From JBKCUA01 sp046318675 (GTDB lineage: Bacteria; Pseudomonadota; Alphaproteobacteria; JAJTHO01): 24,935 bases of DNA. The notes under the pieces are model-generated. The model was given only the letters and a program-made list of their open reading frames with translations, was not told the origin of the DNA and ran no database searches. This document shows positions 7,799 through 14,986 of the stretch, piece after piece. Location: the NCBI GenBank assembly GCA_046318675.1, contig JBKCUA010000037.1, positions 1-24,935 on the forward strand, written 5' to 3'. Position numbers and translations under genes: made by a program. Each line of letters begins with the position of its first letter. Within the stretch, counting starts at the first letter, position 1.

Positions 7799-8751
7799 GA
7801 CTCAAAGCACGCTTGATAGGACAGGGCAGTGCGCTACCTACCCAGCGTGTCACCAACACCGATCTTGAACAACGCCTCAACACCACCAACGAATGGATTT
7901 TCCAACGTACTGGCATAAAAGCACGCCACATAGCCAGCGAGTGTCAGATGACCTCAGACCTGGCGATTGCTGCCGCTGAGGAAGCCCTGCAAACCGCTGG
8001 TATTGCGGCAACGGCTCTTGATACCATCATTCTGGCCACCACCACCCCGGATCGCACCTTTCCGGCCACAGCCACAAAGGTGCAGGCTTACCTTGGGGCG
8101 CATCAAGCCACCGCTTTTGATCTTCAAGCGGTATGCAGCGGTTTTATCTTTGGCCTCTCTCTGGTGGATAGCTTAATCCGCAGCGGCAGTGCCAATAATA
8201 TCCTTGTTATTGGTGCCGAAACCATGTCGCGCCTTCTCGACTGGAACGATCGCAGCACCGCTGTTCTGTTCGGTGATGGGGCAGGGGCTTTTGTATTTAC
8301 TGCTGATAAGGGAGAGCACGGCATTCTTAGCGTTAAAACCCGGAGTGATGGCCGCCACACCGGGCTACTATGCGTCAATGGCGGTGTGCCCCAAGGCACC
8401 ATCGGCACCATTACCATGAACGGTCGAGAAGTGTTCCGCCACGCCGTCACCAATATGCATACCATTGCCTTAGAAACCCTAGCCGCGGCAGGGCATAACG
8501 TCGCCGATCTCGATTGGCTTGTCCCTCATCAGGCCAATGCCCGAATCATTGAAAATGTTGGTGAACAACTAGGCATCGCCCCGGAAAAAGTCATCTTAAC
8601 AGTGGCAGAGCATGGTAATACATCCGCCGCCTCAGTACCCTTAGCTTTTTATGCCGGGCGTACTGATGGCCGAATTCAACCGGGCAATCTAGTGCTATTA
8701 GAAGCCATGGGGGCGGGGTTTACTTGGGGCGCGTGCTTAATAAAAGTATAA
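7795..8751 (+). CDS. fabH: 3-oxoacyl-ACP synthase III
   Basis: Condenses acetyl-CoA with malonyl-ACP to start type II fatty acid synthesis. 318 aa, normal length. The catalytic triad is intact: Cys114 in DLQAVCSGF, His245 in VPHQANARI and Asn275 in EHGNTSAASVPLA. The C-terminal GNLVLLEAMGAGFTWGACLIK is typical. It is the last gene of the rpmF-plsX-fabH operon. In many alphaproteobacteria ihfA follows; here a hairpin-rich repeat region follows. Confidence 0.97.
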   Translation: MRLKARLIGQGSALPTQRVTNTDLEQRLNTTNEWIFQRTGIKARHIASECQMTSDLAIAAAEEALQTAGIAATALDTIILATTTPDRTFPATATKVQAYLGAHQATAFDLQAVCSGFIFGLSLVDSLIRSGSANNILVIGAETMSRLLDWNDRSTAVLFGDGAGAFVFTADKGEHGILSVKTRSDGRHTGLLCVNGGVPQGTIGTITMNGREVFRHAVTNMHTIALETLAAAGHNVADLDWLVPHQANARIIENVGEQLGIAPEKVILTVAEHGNTSAASVPLAFYAGRTDGRIQPGNLVLLEAMGAGFTWGACLIKV

Positions 8752-8769
8752 AGCAGCACAACCATATTA

Positions 8770-8788
8770 CCGAACAAAAATAACCTAT
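8770..8788 (+). repeat. Fragment of a third copy of the 141-bp repeat
   Basis: CCGAACAAAAATAACCTAT differs by one base from 8882-8900 inside copy 2 and lies 112 bp upstream in the same orientation. Weaker similarity continues to about 8812, suggesting a degraded partial tandem copy just after fabH. Confidence 0.5.
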
Positions 8789-8811
8789 GACGCACCCAGC
8801 ATCTTATGAAT

Positions 8812-8952
8812 TATAGCTGGTTGCACAATTATAAAGTATACTTGCAACCAGCGCACGGCACAAAGTGCCGCGGCCTAATGGCCGAACAAAAATAACTTAT
8901 AGCGCGCTGAAGACTTTATCAATATCTACCGCTAATTACGCAACGCGCTATA
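8812..8952 (+). repeat. 141-bp multi-hairpin repeat, copy 2
   Basis: Partner of 4131-4271 (135 of 141 positions identical). Here all stems are perfect: GCTGGTTGCA/TGCAACCAGC (8816-8825/8843-8852), CGGCAC-AAA-GTGCCG (8856-8870), CGGCC-TAAT-GGCCG (8871-8884), and TATAGCGCG/CGCGCTATA (8898-8906/8944-8952). With the flanks it fills the 291-bp gap between fabH and nuoF; the rest of the gap holds only a 6-bp hairpin (CCTGTT-TAC-AACAGG, 8956-8970) and the nuoF ribosome-binding site. Direct orientation relative to fabH suggests a 3'-UTR element if transcribed. Confidence 0.85.
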
Positions 8953-9042
8953 GTCCTGTTTACAACAGGAGAAGATTCCTACTTTGCGCTAATAAAAACA
9001 GGGCTTCTTGATCCCCATAACAAACGATGGTAGCAAAAGGGT

Positions 9043-10320
9043 ATGTTAAAATCCGCTGATCGTATTTTTACCAACCTTTATGGCCAAGCTGATTGGCATC
9101 TGACTGGCGCGAAACAGCGCGGCGTGTGGAACGGCACCAAAAAGCTGCTGGAGCTTGGTCGGGATGGTATCATCCAAACCGTTAAAGACAGTGGCTTGCG
9201 AGGTCGCGGTGGTGCTGGCTTTGGCACCGGTATGAAATGGTCGTTTATGCCCAAGGACGTTGGCGAACGTCCACACTATCTTATTGTCAACGCGGATGAA
9301 TCTGAACCTGGCACCTGCAAAGATCGCGATATCCTCCGCCATGATCCCCATCGCCTGCTGGAGGGCTGTTTGGTGGCAGCTTTTGCCATGCAGGCTAAAG
9401 CTGTGTATATCTACATCCGGGGTGAATTTTACAATGAAGCCAGTAATGTAACCACCGCTATTGAAGAAGCTTATGAAGCCGGATTACTAGGAAAAAATGC
9501 CTGCGGTTCCGGGTGGGATTGCGATGTATATCTGCACCGGGGCGCGGGGGCTTATATTTGTGGCGAGGAAACCGCCCTGATGGAAAGCCTTGAAGGTCGT
9601 AAGGGTCAGCCTCGGCTTAAACCTCCCTTTCCTGCTGGTGTTGGTCTGTATGGCTGCCCCACGACGATTAACAATGTCGAGACTATTGCCGTGGTACCGG
9701 AAATCCTGCGCCGGGGTGCGGCCTGGTTTGCCGGGATTGGTCGCCCTAATAACACAGGCACAAAGATTTTTTGTATTTCCGGTCATGTGAATACCCCGTG
9801 TAATGTAGAGGAAGAAATGGGCATCCCCCTGCGAGAGCTTATTGAAAAGCACGCTGGCGGGGTGCGGGGTGGTTGGGATAACTTGCTTGCCGTCATTCCG
9901 GGGGGAAGTTCCGTGCCACTGTTGCCTAAAGATATTTGTGACAGCGTGCTAATGGATTTCGATAGTCTGCGTGCGGTGCAGTCCGGCCTTGGCACCGCCG
10001 GGGTGATTGTCATGGACAAAAGCACCGATATTGTCGCGGCCATTGCCCGATTATCGCATTTTTACAAACATGAATCCTGCGGCCAGTGCACCCCCTGCCG
10101 CGAGGGTACCGGCTGGCTCTGGCGAATGCTGGAGCGGATGGTGTTGGGCGATGCCAAAACCAATGAGATCGATACTCTTTACGATGTCACCAAACAAATT
10201 GAGGGGCACACGATTTGCGCCTTAGGTGATGCGGCAGCATGGCCAGTGCAGGGACTTATCCGCCACTTCCGGCCAGAACTTGAGCGACGTATTGCGGAGC
10301 GTGCTCGTAGGGCGGCGTGA
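9043..10320 (+). CDS. nuoF: NADH-quinone oxidoreductase subunit F
   Basis: Flavoprotein of the NADH-input module of respiratory complex I: binds NADH, FMN and the N3 [4Fe-4S] cluster. 425 aa. GLRGRGGAGFGTGMKW (about 51-66) is the NADH/FMN-binding loop and NADESEPGTCKDRD (about 83-96) is conserved. The N3 ligands are Cys346, Cys349, Cys352 (SCGQCTPCREG) and Cys392 (HTICALGDAAAWP). All key residues are present. No nuoE or nuoG is adjacent, so nuoF is detached from the operon it normally occupies. Its TGA overlaps the start of holB. Confidence 0.96.
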   Translation: MLKSADRIFTNLYGQADWHLTGAKQRGVWNGTKKLLELGRDGIIQTVKDSGLRGRGGAGFGTGMKWSFMPKDVGERPHYLIVNADESEPGTCKDRDILRHDPHRLLEGCLVAAFAMQAKAVYIYIRGEFYNEASNVTTAIEEAYEAGLLGKNACGSGWDCDVYLHRGAGAYICGEETALMESLEGRKGQPRLKPPFPAGVGLYGCPTTINNVETIAVVPEILRRGAAWFAGIGRPNNTGTKIFCISGHVNTPCNVEEEMGIPLRELIEKHAGGVRGGWDNLLAVIPGGSSVPLLPKDICDSVLMDFDSLRAVQSGLGTAGVIVMDKSTDIVAAIARLSHFYKHESCGQCTPCREGTGWLWRMLERMVLGDAKTNEIDTLYDVTKQIEGHTICALGDAAAWPVQGLIRHFRPELERRIAERARRAA

Positions 10321-11159
10321 TGCTCGTTGAACACCGCCTCCGCGCCCTTGCCGACGCTGGGCGGTTGCACCACGGCGTACTGCTGTCCGGAATGCGGGGA
10401 TCGGGTAAGCGGGCGTTGGCTCTACGGCTGGCGGAATATTTATTGACCACGGGAGTTGAGGCGGGGGTGCCGCCGGGGTATCCCGCGCAGCTTCTGTCCA
10501 GCGGCGCGCACCCGGATTTTCTAATGCTGGAGAGCGAAGATGACGCAATCAAAATTGATGCCGTGCGCCCCCTCATGGGATTCTTGAGTAAGAAGCCCGC
10601 TCTTACCAAGTATAAAGTTGTCATCATTGATTGCCTTGATGCCATGACCCACCAGGCGGCTAATGCGCTGCTCAAAGTTCTGGAAGAGCCCCCGGGGGCG
10701 TGTCACTTTTTCCTGTTGGCCCACCGCTTGGCAAGTGTCTTGCCGACGGTGCGTTCCCGCTGCTTTGTCGCGGCCGTCCCTAGGCCGGACATGGCTCAGT
10801 GTGCCGCAAGCCTTGAGGCCACGCTGCTGGAAGAGGATCACCGGGAGATAAAAGAGGCGGTAGAGGCGTTGCTGCGCACAATGCCCAATGCTGCCCCTAG
10901 CCAAGTTTTGGCCGTGAGTCAAAAACTGGTGAAGGCTCCCCCCGCATTGTTTACAGCAGTGCTGGAACGGCTGGCCGGGGCGCATCATCATGCTCTGCGC
11001 CGAGCAGCTTTAGCAGGTGCAGCTTTGCCCGTTGAACTTCTTGAGAAAGCCGCTAAACGCTGGAACTTCTACCGCCGGGACGGCCTGCGGCTACACTACG
11101 ATCGCCAGCAACTATGGTGTGACGCCGTGGCAGTGACAGCGGCGGCTTGGCCTAAATGA
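10320..11159 (+). CDS. holB: DNA polymerase III delta' subunit (clamp loader)
   Basis: AAA+ subunit of the clamp loader that helps load the sliding clamp. 279 aa from the ATG in the TGATG overlap with nuoF; a GTG at 10317 is an alternative. Walker A-like GMRGSGKRAL at about 24-33, VVIIDCLDAMTHQAANALLKVLEEPP region at about 100-125, and the sensor-type LPTVRSRC at about 141-148. The four-cysteine zinc module of E. coli delta' is absent. The 3' end overlaps the opposite-strand ydcF-like gene by 8 bp. Confidence 0.88.
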   Translation: MLVEHRLRALADAGRLHHGVLLSGMRGSGKRALALRLAEYLLTTGVEAGVPPGYPAQLLSSGAHPDFLMLESEDDAIKIDAVRPLMGFLSKKPALTKYKVVIIDCLDAMTHQAANALLKVLEEPPGACHFFLLAHRLASVLPTVRSRCFVAAVPRPDMAQCAASLEATLLEEDHREIKEAVEALLRTMPNAAPSQVLAVSQKLVKAPPALFTAVLERLAGAHHHALRRAALAGAALPVELLEKAAKRWNFYRRDGLRLHYDRQQLWCDAVAVTAAAWPK

Positions 11160-11691
11160 AGCTACCTGCTATCACCACTAGGTACTTACAATATTCAAAA
11201 AATACGGTTGCGTACCACACATCTTGGGGCATTTCCGTGCTGGGTACAGCATAGCCCTGCCAGATGACATCGGGTACACTGCGTTCTATCTCTGCCAGTG
11301 CGCGGGGCAGGTGGTAATCGTTGGTGACTAATACTGCCCGTTGGATATGGCGATCGTGGAGCCATTTGGCCACCTCTTCACCATTCTCCCGGGTGGTGCG
11401 GGCGCGATAGCCAAGAAAAACATGACGTTCAGCGATGTCTGGATCCATTTTAAGGAGAGCAATAAGTTCACTGCGCTTAACATCAGGGTTGACTCCGGAA
11501 ATAAAGACCAACGAGGCAACATTTTTGCGCCATAAATTCGCCCCTGCCTCCAGACGACCAGTGCCCCCTGTAACAATAACAATTGTTTCTGACGACAAGG
11601 GTAACGCTTTTGGGACTGCTGGAATTCTTGTGATAAAAACAAAAAATCCAATACAAAATAAGAGCGCAAGCCAAATAATAAGTCGAATCAT
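11152..11691 (-). CDS. YdcF/SanA-family (DUF218) membrane-anchored protein
   Basis: 179 aa. One hydrophobic N-terminal anchor (about 2-20) and then a periplasmic DUF218 domain: IVIVTGGTGRLEAG (about 37-50), RTTRENGEE (about 98-106) and VLVTNDYHLPRAL (about 120-132) with the conserved His127 and Arg130. SanA/YdcF relatives are linked to envelope integrity; the exact reaction is unknown. It is the last gene of the ftsE-ftsX operon, overlapping the HAD gene by 4 bp (ATGA). Confidence 0.82.
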   Translation of the reverse strand: MIRLIIWLALLFCIGFFVFITRIPAVPKALPLSSETIVIVTGGTGRLEAGANLWRKNVASLVFISGVNPDVKRSELIALLKMDPDIAERHVFLGYRARTTRENGEEVAKWLHDRHIQRAVLVTNDYHLPRALAEIERSVPDVIWQGYAVPSTEMPQDVWYATVFFEYCKYLVVIAGSFI

Positions 11692-12239
11692 GGCGCGCTC
11701 TCCTTCAGGTATGCTTCTACAAAACTGGGCAAATCAGAATAGATAGCAACCTCACTATAAACTGGGGTTTGTTTTAGAAGGTCAAGACTCTCTTGCCCTT
11801 TGCCTGTTTGTAAAAGTACTGGCAAGCAACCTGCGGCGATGGCGGCTTCTATATCGCGTACCGCGTCGCCGACAAAGGGCGTGTTTACAGCATTAGCACC
11901 AAAATCCGCCAGTGCCTCTAGCAACATACCCGGTGCTGGCTTGCGCCGCGGACTAGGGGTTGCATCAGGGCAATAGTAAATTTTATCAAGATACGCCCCC
12001 TCCTTAGCCAGCTCTTTGTGCATCAGGGCATGAATAGCATCAAGGCCAGCAAGGGAAAGCTCCCCCCGACCAACACAGGCTTGGTTGGTGGCGACAGCTA
12101 CTAAGATGCCAGCAGTATTGAGCGCGGCAATAGCCGAAGCAACCCCCGGAATGATTTTAAAATCTTCGATCCTAGTAATCCCATGTCCTTGATCAATATT
12201 AATGACACCATCGCGATCCAGTAAGACAAGACGAGGCAT
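11688..12239 (-). CDS. HAD-IIIA phosphatase, GmhB/HisB-N type
   Basis: 183 aa. HAD motif I LLDRDGVIN (D8, D10), motif II VATNQACVGRG (T51), motif III RKPAPGM (K100) and motif IV FVGDAVRDIEAA (D125) follow the D-glycero-D-manno-heptose-1,7-bisphosphate 7-phosphatase/histidinol-phosphatase family, so ADP-heptose synthesis for LPS core is the likely role. The zinc loop, normally a Cys-His pattern ending CxCRKP, here reads CPDATPSPRRKP: shorter, with only Cys90. The zinc site is therefore lost and substrate preference may differ. It lies 2 bp after ftsX, in an envelope operon. Confidence 0.8.
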   Translation of the reverse strand: MPRLVLLDRDGVINIDQGHGITRIEDFKIIPGVASAIAALNTAGILVAVATNQACVGRGELSLAGLDAIHALMHKELAKEGAYLDKIYYCPDATPSPRRKPAPGMLLEALADFGANAVNTPFVGDAVRDIEAAIAAGCLPVLLQTGKGQESLDLLKQTPVYSEVAIYSDLPSFVEAYLKESAP

Positions 12240-12241
12240 GA

Positions 12242-13126
12242 TTAGCCTTGCTCTTCATTTATTAAGTGCCGACGTACGGTTTGCCGGCAGGTGAGCAGTG
12301 AGGCAGCAACAATAACCATGAATAGAGCTGGCAACCCAACGTAGCCCAGCCAGTTGATGGTCATGCCAGTGGCTAAGGGAACGTGACTATAACTAGAAAT
12401 AAATAAGACCGCCACGCCGACGGCTAGCATAAACCCGATGAGGCTTGCTGGCGCAACCAAACGTGCGGCAATAATCTGAAATCGCCCAAGAATATATTTG
12501 TCTGTTGCACCCATAAGATGGAGCAAATTGAGGACGGGTAAATTATGTTGCAGAGTAATTTTAGTGACAAGGTACACCAATCCTAACAAGACTAACACTA
12601 GCATGGCTAAAGCAATTACCAGCGTTTTCTGTAGTTTTTCTAAAAACACACCTGCGCCATTCTTCCATGCTTCCCCGGCATCTAAAACTGCAGCCCCGTC
12701 AATGGCTCTTAGGTTTTCCGCAATGGCGGTTTCTTTAGGCGGAGCAATCGGATCAATCCCAATTTCCAGGACGAAGGGCAGGCTATCTTCGTTGGTTGTA
12801 TCTGCATTAATGGTGAGCCATTTACCAAGAAGGTCTTTTTTTTCATGAAGGTCAAGGACGCGAACATTTCGCACGCCTCGAGCGGTGATAAGTAAATCCC
12901 TTACAGCATTGTTACGGCTTGAATCCAGAGGAGCCAGGACAACCCATGTTTCTTTTGCTGCTTGAGTAGCGGCCATACCGGAAGTGTAAACCGCCGTGGT
13001 GGCGAGTAGTACTAATGTCACTAAAAAAACAAGCACACCCACTAGAAACCCAAGGGTTCTATTAGCGGCCGCGTCAGACAGCAACAGGGAGCGGGCGGGA
13101 ACCATCGCTGTTTTTCTCCTCATCAA
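12242..13126 (-). CDS. ftsX: Cell division protein FtsX
   Basis: Integral-membrane partner of FtsE; the complex sits at the division site and controls peptidoglycan hydrolases. 294 aa with four predicted membrane segments (about 27-49, 165-190, 222-245, 262-285). A periplasmic loop lies between the first two. LLHLMGATDKYILGRF is the hallmark FtsX motif preceding the third segment. The start overlaps ftsE by 53 bp; the internal ATG eight codons in (about 13105) would reduce this to about 32 bp. Confidence 0.92.
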   Translation of the reverse strand: MMRRKTAMVPARSLLLSDAAANRTLGFLVGVLVFLVTLVLLATTAVYTSGMAATQAAKETWVVLAPLDSSRNNAVRDLLITARGVRNVRVLDLHEKKDLLGKWLTINADTTNEDSLPFVLEIGIDPIAPPKETAIAENLRAIDGAAVLDAGEAWKNGAGVFLEKLQKTLVIALAMLVLVLLGLVYLVTKITLQHNLPVLNLLHLMGATDKYILGRFQIIAARLVAPASLIGFMLAVGVAVLFISSYSHVPLATGMTINWLGYVGLPALFMVIVAASLLTCRQTVRRHLINEEQG

Positions 13127-13829
13127 AACGTGTCAGTCCATCATATAGCCACAATTGCCGGTGGGGAAATTCCCGCACCAAAGCATCAGAGTGGGTAGCG
13201 AATAAAATTGTTGTACCCGCTTTACTTAGCTCTTCAAAAAGATACATGATGCGTCGAGCCATTTTGTCGTCAACGTTACCGGTAGGTTCATCAGCGATCA
13301 ATAGTTTAGGACGGCAAATAACAGCCCTAGCAATGGCAACCCGTTGTTGTTCACCCCCGGACAGAGTGCTGGGCAATGCATCCATCTTATGAGTTAGACC
13401 CACCCATTCCAATAGTTCTAGAACCCTTTTTTCGGTGGTTTTACCGTATTGATCGGTCATTAGCAGCGGCAAGGCTATATTTTGTTGAATGGTAAGATGG
13501 GGCAGTAGGCGAAAATCCTGAAAGATAAGCCCCACATGGCGGCGCAAAGCTACCATTTGCGGCCTAGTACAGTAAGCTACGTTCTTGCCGAAGACAAAAA
13601 TGCGTCCTTCATTGGGACGTATACCGACGTAGGCTAACCGTAATAATGTCGATTTTCCAGCACCACTTTCCCCGCGCACATAGGTAAAACTTCCTGCTGG
13701 AAGACTGAAGTTCACCCCTCGCAAAACATCACCACCATTAGCATAACGGTAATGAATACCACTGAATTCAAGCGCAATGGGCGAACGCCCATGTGTATGA
13801 CGCAATGCTTCAGTACTCTTTTCTGTCAT
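13074..13829 (-). CDS. ftsE: Cell division ATP-binding protein FtsE
   Basis: ABC ATPase of FtsEX. 251 aa: Walker A GESGAGKST (53-61), Q-loop Q104, signature LSGGEQQRVAIARA (156-169), Walker B LLIADEPTGNVDD (176-188), H-loop H213. The N-terminus (about 17 residues before IALEFSGI) and the C-terminal ~20 residues extend beyond the usual ~225-aa family length. No clear ribosome-binding site precedes the ATG at 13829, so a slightly different start is possible. First gene of the four-gene envelope operon, divergent from glpX across ~150 bp. Confidence 0.94.
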   Translation of the reverse strand: MTEKSTEALRHTHGRSPIALEFSGIHYRYANGGDVLRGVNFSLPAGSFTYVRGESGAGKSTLLRLAYVGIRPNEGRIFVFGKNVAYCTRPQMVALRRHVGLIFQDFRLLPHLTIQQNIALPLLMTDQYGKTTEKRVLELLEWVGLTHKMDALPSTLSGGEQQRVAIARAVICRPKLLIADEPTGNVDDKMARRIMYLFEELSKAGTTILFATHSDALVREFPHRQLWLYDGLTRFDEEKNSDGSRPLPVAV

Positions 13830-13926
13830 AAGTACAGCTTAGCGAAACCTCATCATAAGGGCAAGTTCGAACCAATCGAACCAGAATGTTTCGGTGTCAT
13901 TCTAGTGTTAAAGACATATATAAGCC

Positions 13927-13956
13927 TTGCCTCTTCTTTCCTGTCCTGCCTATAAA
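13927..13956 (+). promoter_or_regulatory. Candidate sigma70 promoter of glpX
   Basis: TTGCCT (13927-13932), an 18-bp spacer and TATAAA (13951-13956), 25 bp before the chosen glpX ATG. Prediction from sequence only. Confidence 0.45.
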
Positions 13957-13981
13957 GCCGCGATACGAGGATACATATTAT

Positions 13982-14986
13982 ATGACCACCGCTGTTTTCA
14001 AGAAACACACCCCCAGCAGCTTGGCTCAGATGGATCGCAATCTAGCGTTGGAGGCAGTGCGGGTGACGGAATGGGCTGCGTTGGCTGCGGCACGATGGAT
14101 GGGTCGGGGGGATGAAAAGGCTGCTGATCAAGCCGCCGTGGACGGTATGCGCAAAGCATTGTCCAGCTTGGCTATCAACGGCACCGTGGTTATTGGTGAA
14201 GGCGAACGTGATGAAGCCCCAATGCTTTACATCGGCGAGAAAGTTGGTGCGGGAGGACCAGAAGTGGACATTGCTTTGGATCCGCTGGAAGGTACTACTA
14301 TTACAGCACGGGGACTACCCAACGCTATGACGGTGATTGCCATGGCGCAAAAAGGGGGGTTTCTCAACGCGCCTGATGTTTATATGGAAAAAATTGGGGT
14401 TGGATCAGGACTTCCCGCCGATGTTGTGGATTTGGATGAAACTCCCGGCGTGAATGTCCGCAATTTAGCAAAAGCCAAAGGCGTGAGCGTTGATGACCTC
14501 GTAGTATGCGTTCTTGATCGCCCCCGGCATCAAGAATTAATCCGCAAAGTACGGGAAACCGGGGCGCGGGTATTGCTCATTCAAGATGGCGATGTCAGTG
14601 CGGTAATTGCCACTGCCGAGCCGTTGTCCGGGGTGGATTTGTATTTAGGCTCTGGCGGTGCTCCGGAAGGTGTACTAGCTGCGGCGGCATTGCGCTGTAT
14701 TGGCGGCTTTTTACAAGGCAGGTTATTATTCCGCAACGATGATGAAAAAGCTCGAGCAGCAGCAGTGGGCATTACCGATTTAAACCGCAAGTACAGTCTA
14801 CTAGATTTAGCAAAAGGTGATGTGATGTTTGCGGCTACAGGCGTGACCGACGGAACGCTACTACGTGGGGTGCGGGTATTCCCCGGCGGTGCAAAAACCC
14901 ATTCGGTGGTCATGCGCTCACACACAGGAACCGTACGGCGCGTGGAGGCCACCCACAACTTTACCCGCAAAGCCTTTGAAGGTTAA
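13982..14986 (+). CDS. glpX: Class II fructose-1,6-bisphosphatase
   Basis: Gluconeogenic enzyme converting fructose 1,6-bisphosphate to fructose 6-phosphate. 334 aa. Metal and substrate motifs are intact: VVIGEGERDEAPML (about 69-82), ALDPLEGTT (about 98-106) and GSGGAPEGVLAAAALRCIGG. The ATG at 13982 was chosen over the longer frame from 13886 because family similarity starts at MTTAVFKKH and CGAGGA lies about 10 nt upstream. Its stop overlaps the end of the convergent gltB by 4 bp, leaving no room for a separate terminator. Confidence 0.95.
   Translation: MTTAVFKKHTPSSLAQMDRNLALEAVRVTEWAALAAARWMGRGDEKAADQAAVDGMRKALSSLAINGTVVIGEGERDEAPMLYIGEKVGAGGPEVDIALDPLEGTTITARGLPNAMTVIAMAQKGGFLNAPDVYMEKIGVGSGLPADVVDLDETPGVNVRNLAKAKGVSVDDLVVCVLDRPRHQELIRKVRETGARVLLIQDGDVSAVIATAEPLSGVDLYLGSGGAPEGVLAAAALRCIGGFLQGRLLFRNDDEKARAAAVGITDLNRKYSLLDLAKGDVMFAATGVTDGTLLRGVRVFPGGAKTHSVVMRSHTGTVRRVEATHNFTRKAFEG

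Noticed and set aside
4131..8952. Composite transposon formed by the two 141-bp repeats
   Set aside because: No transposase and no target duplication were seen, and the genes between the copies are ordinary essential genes in their usual order.
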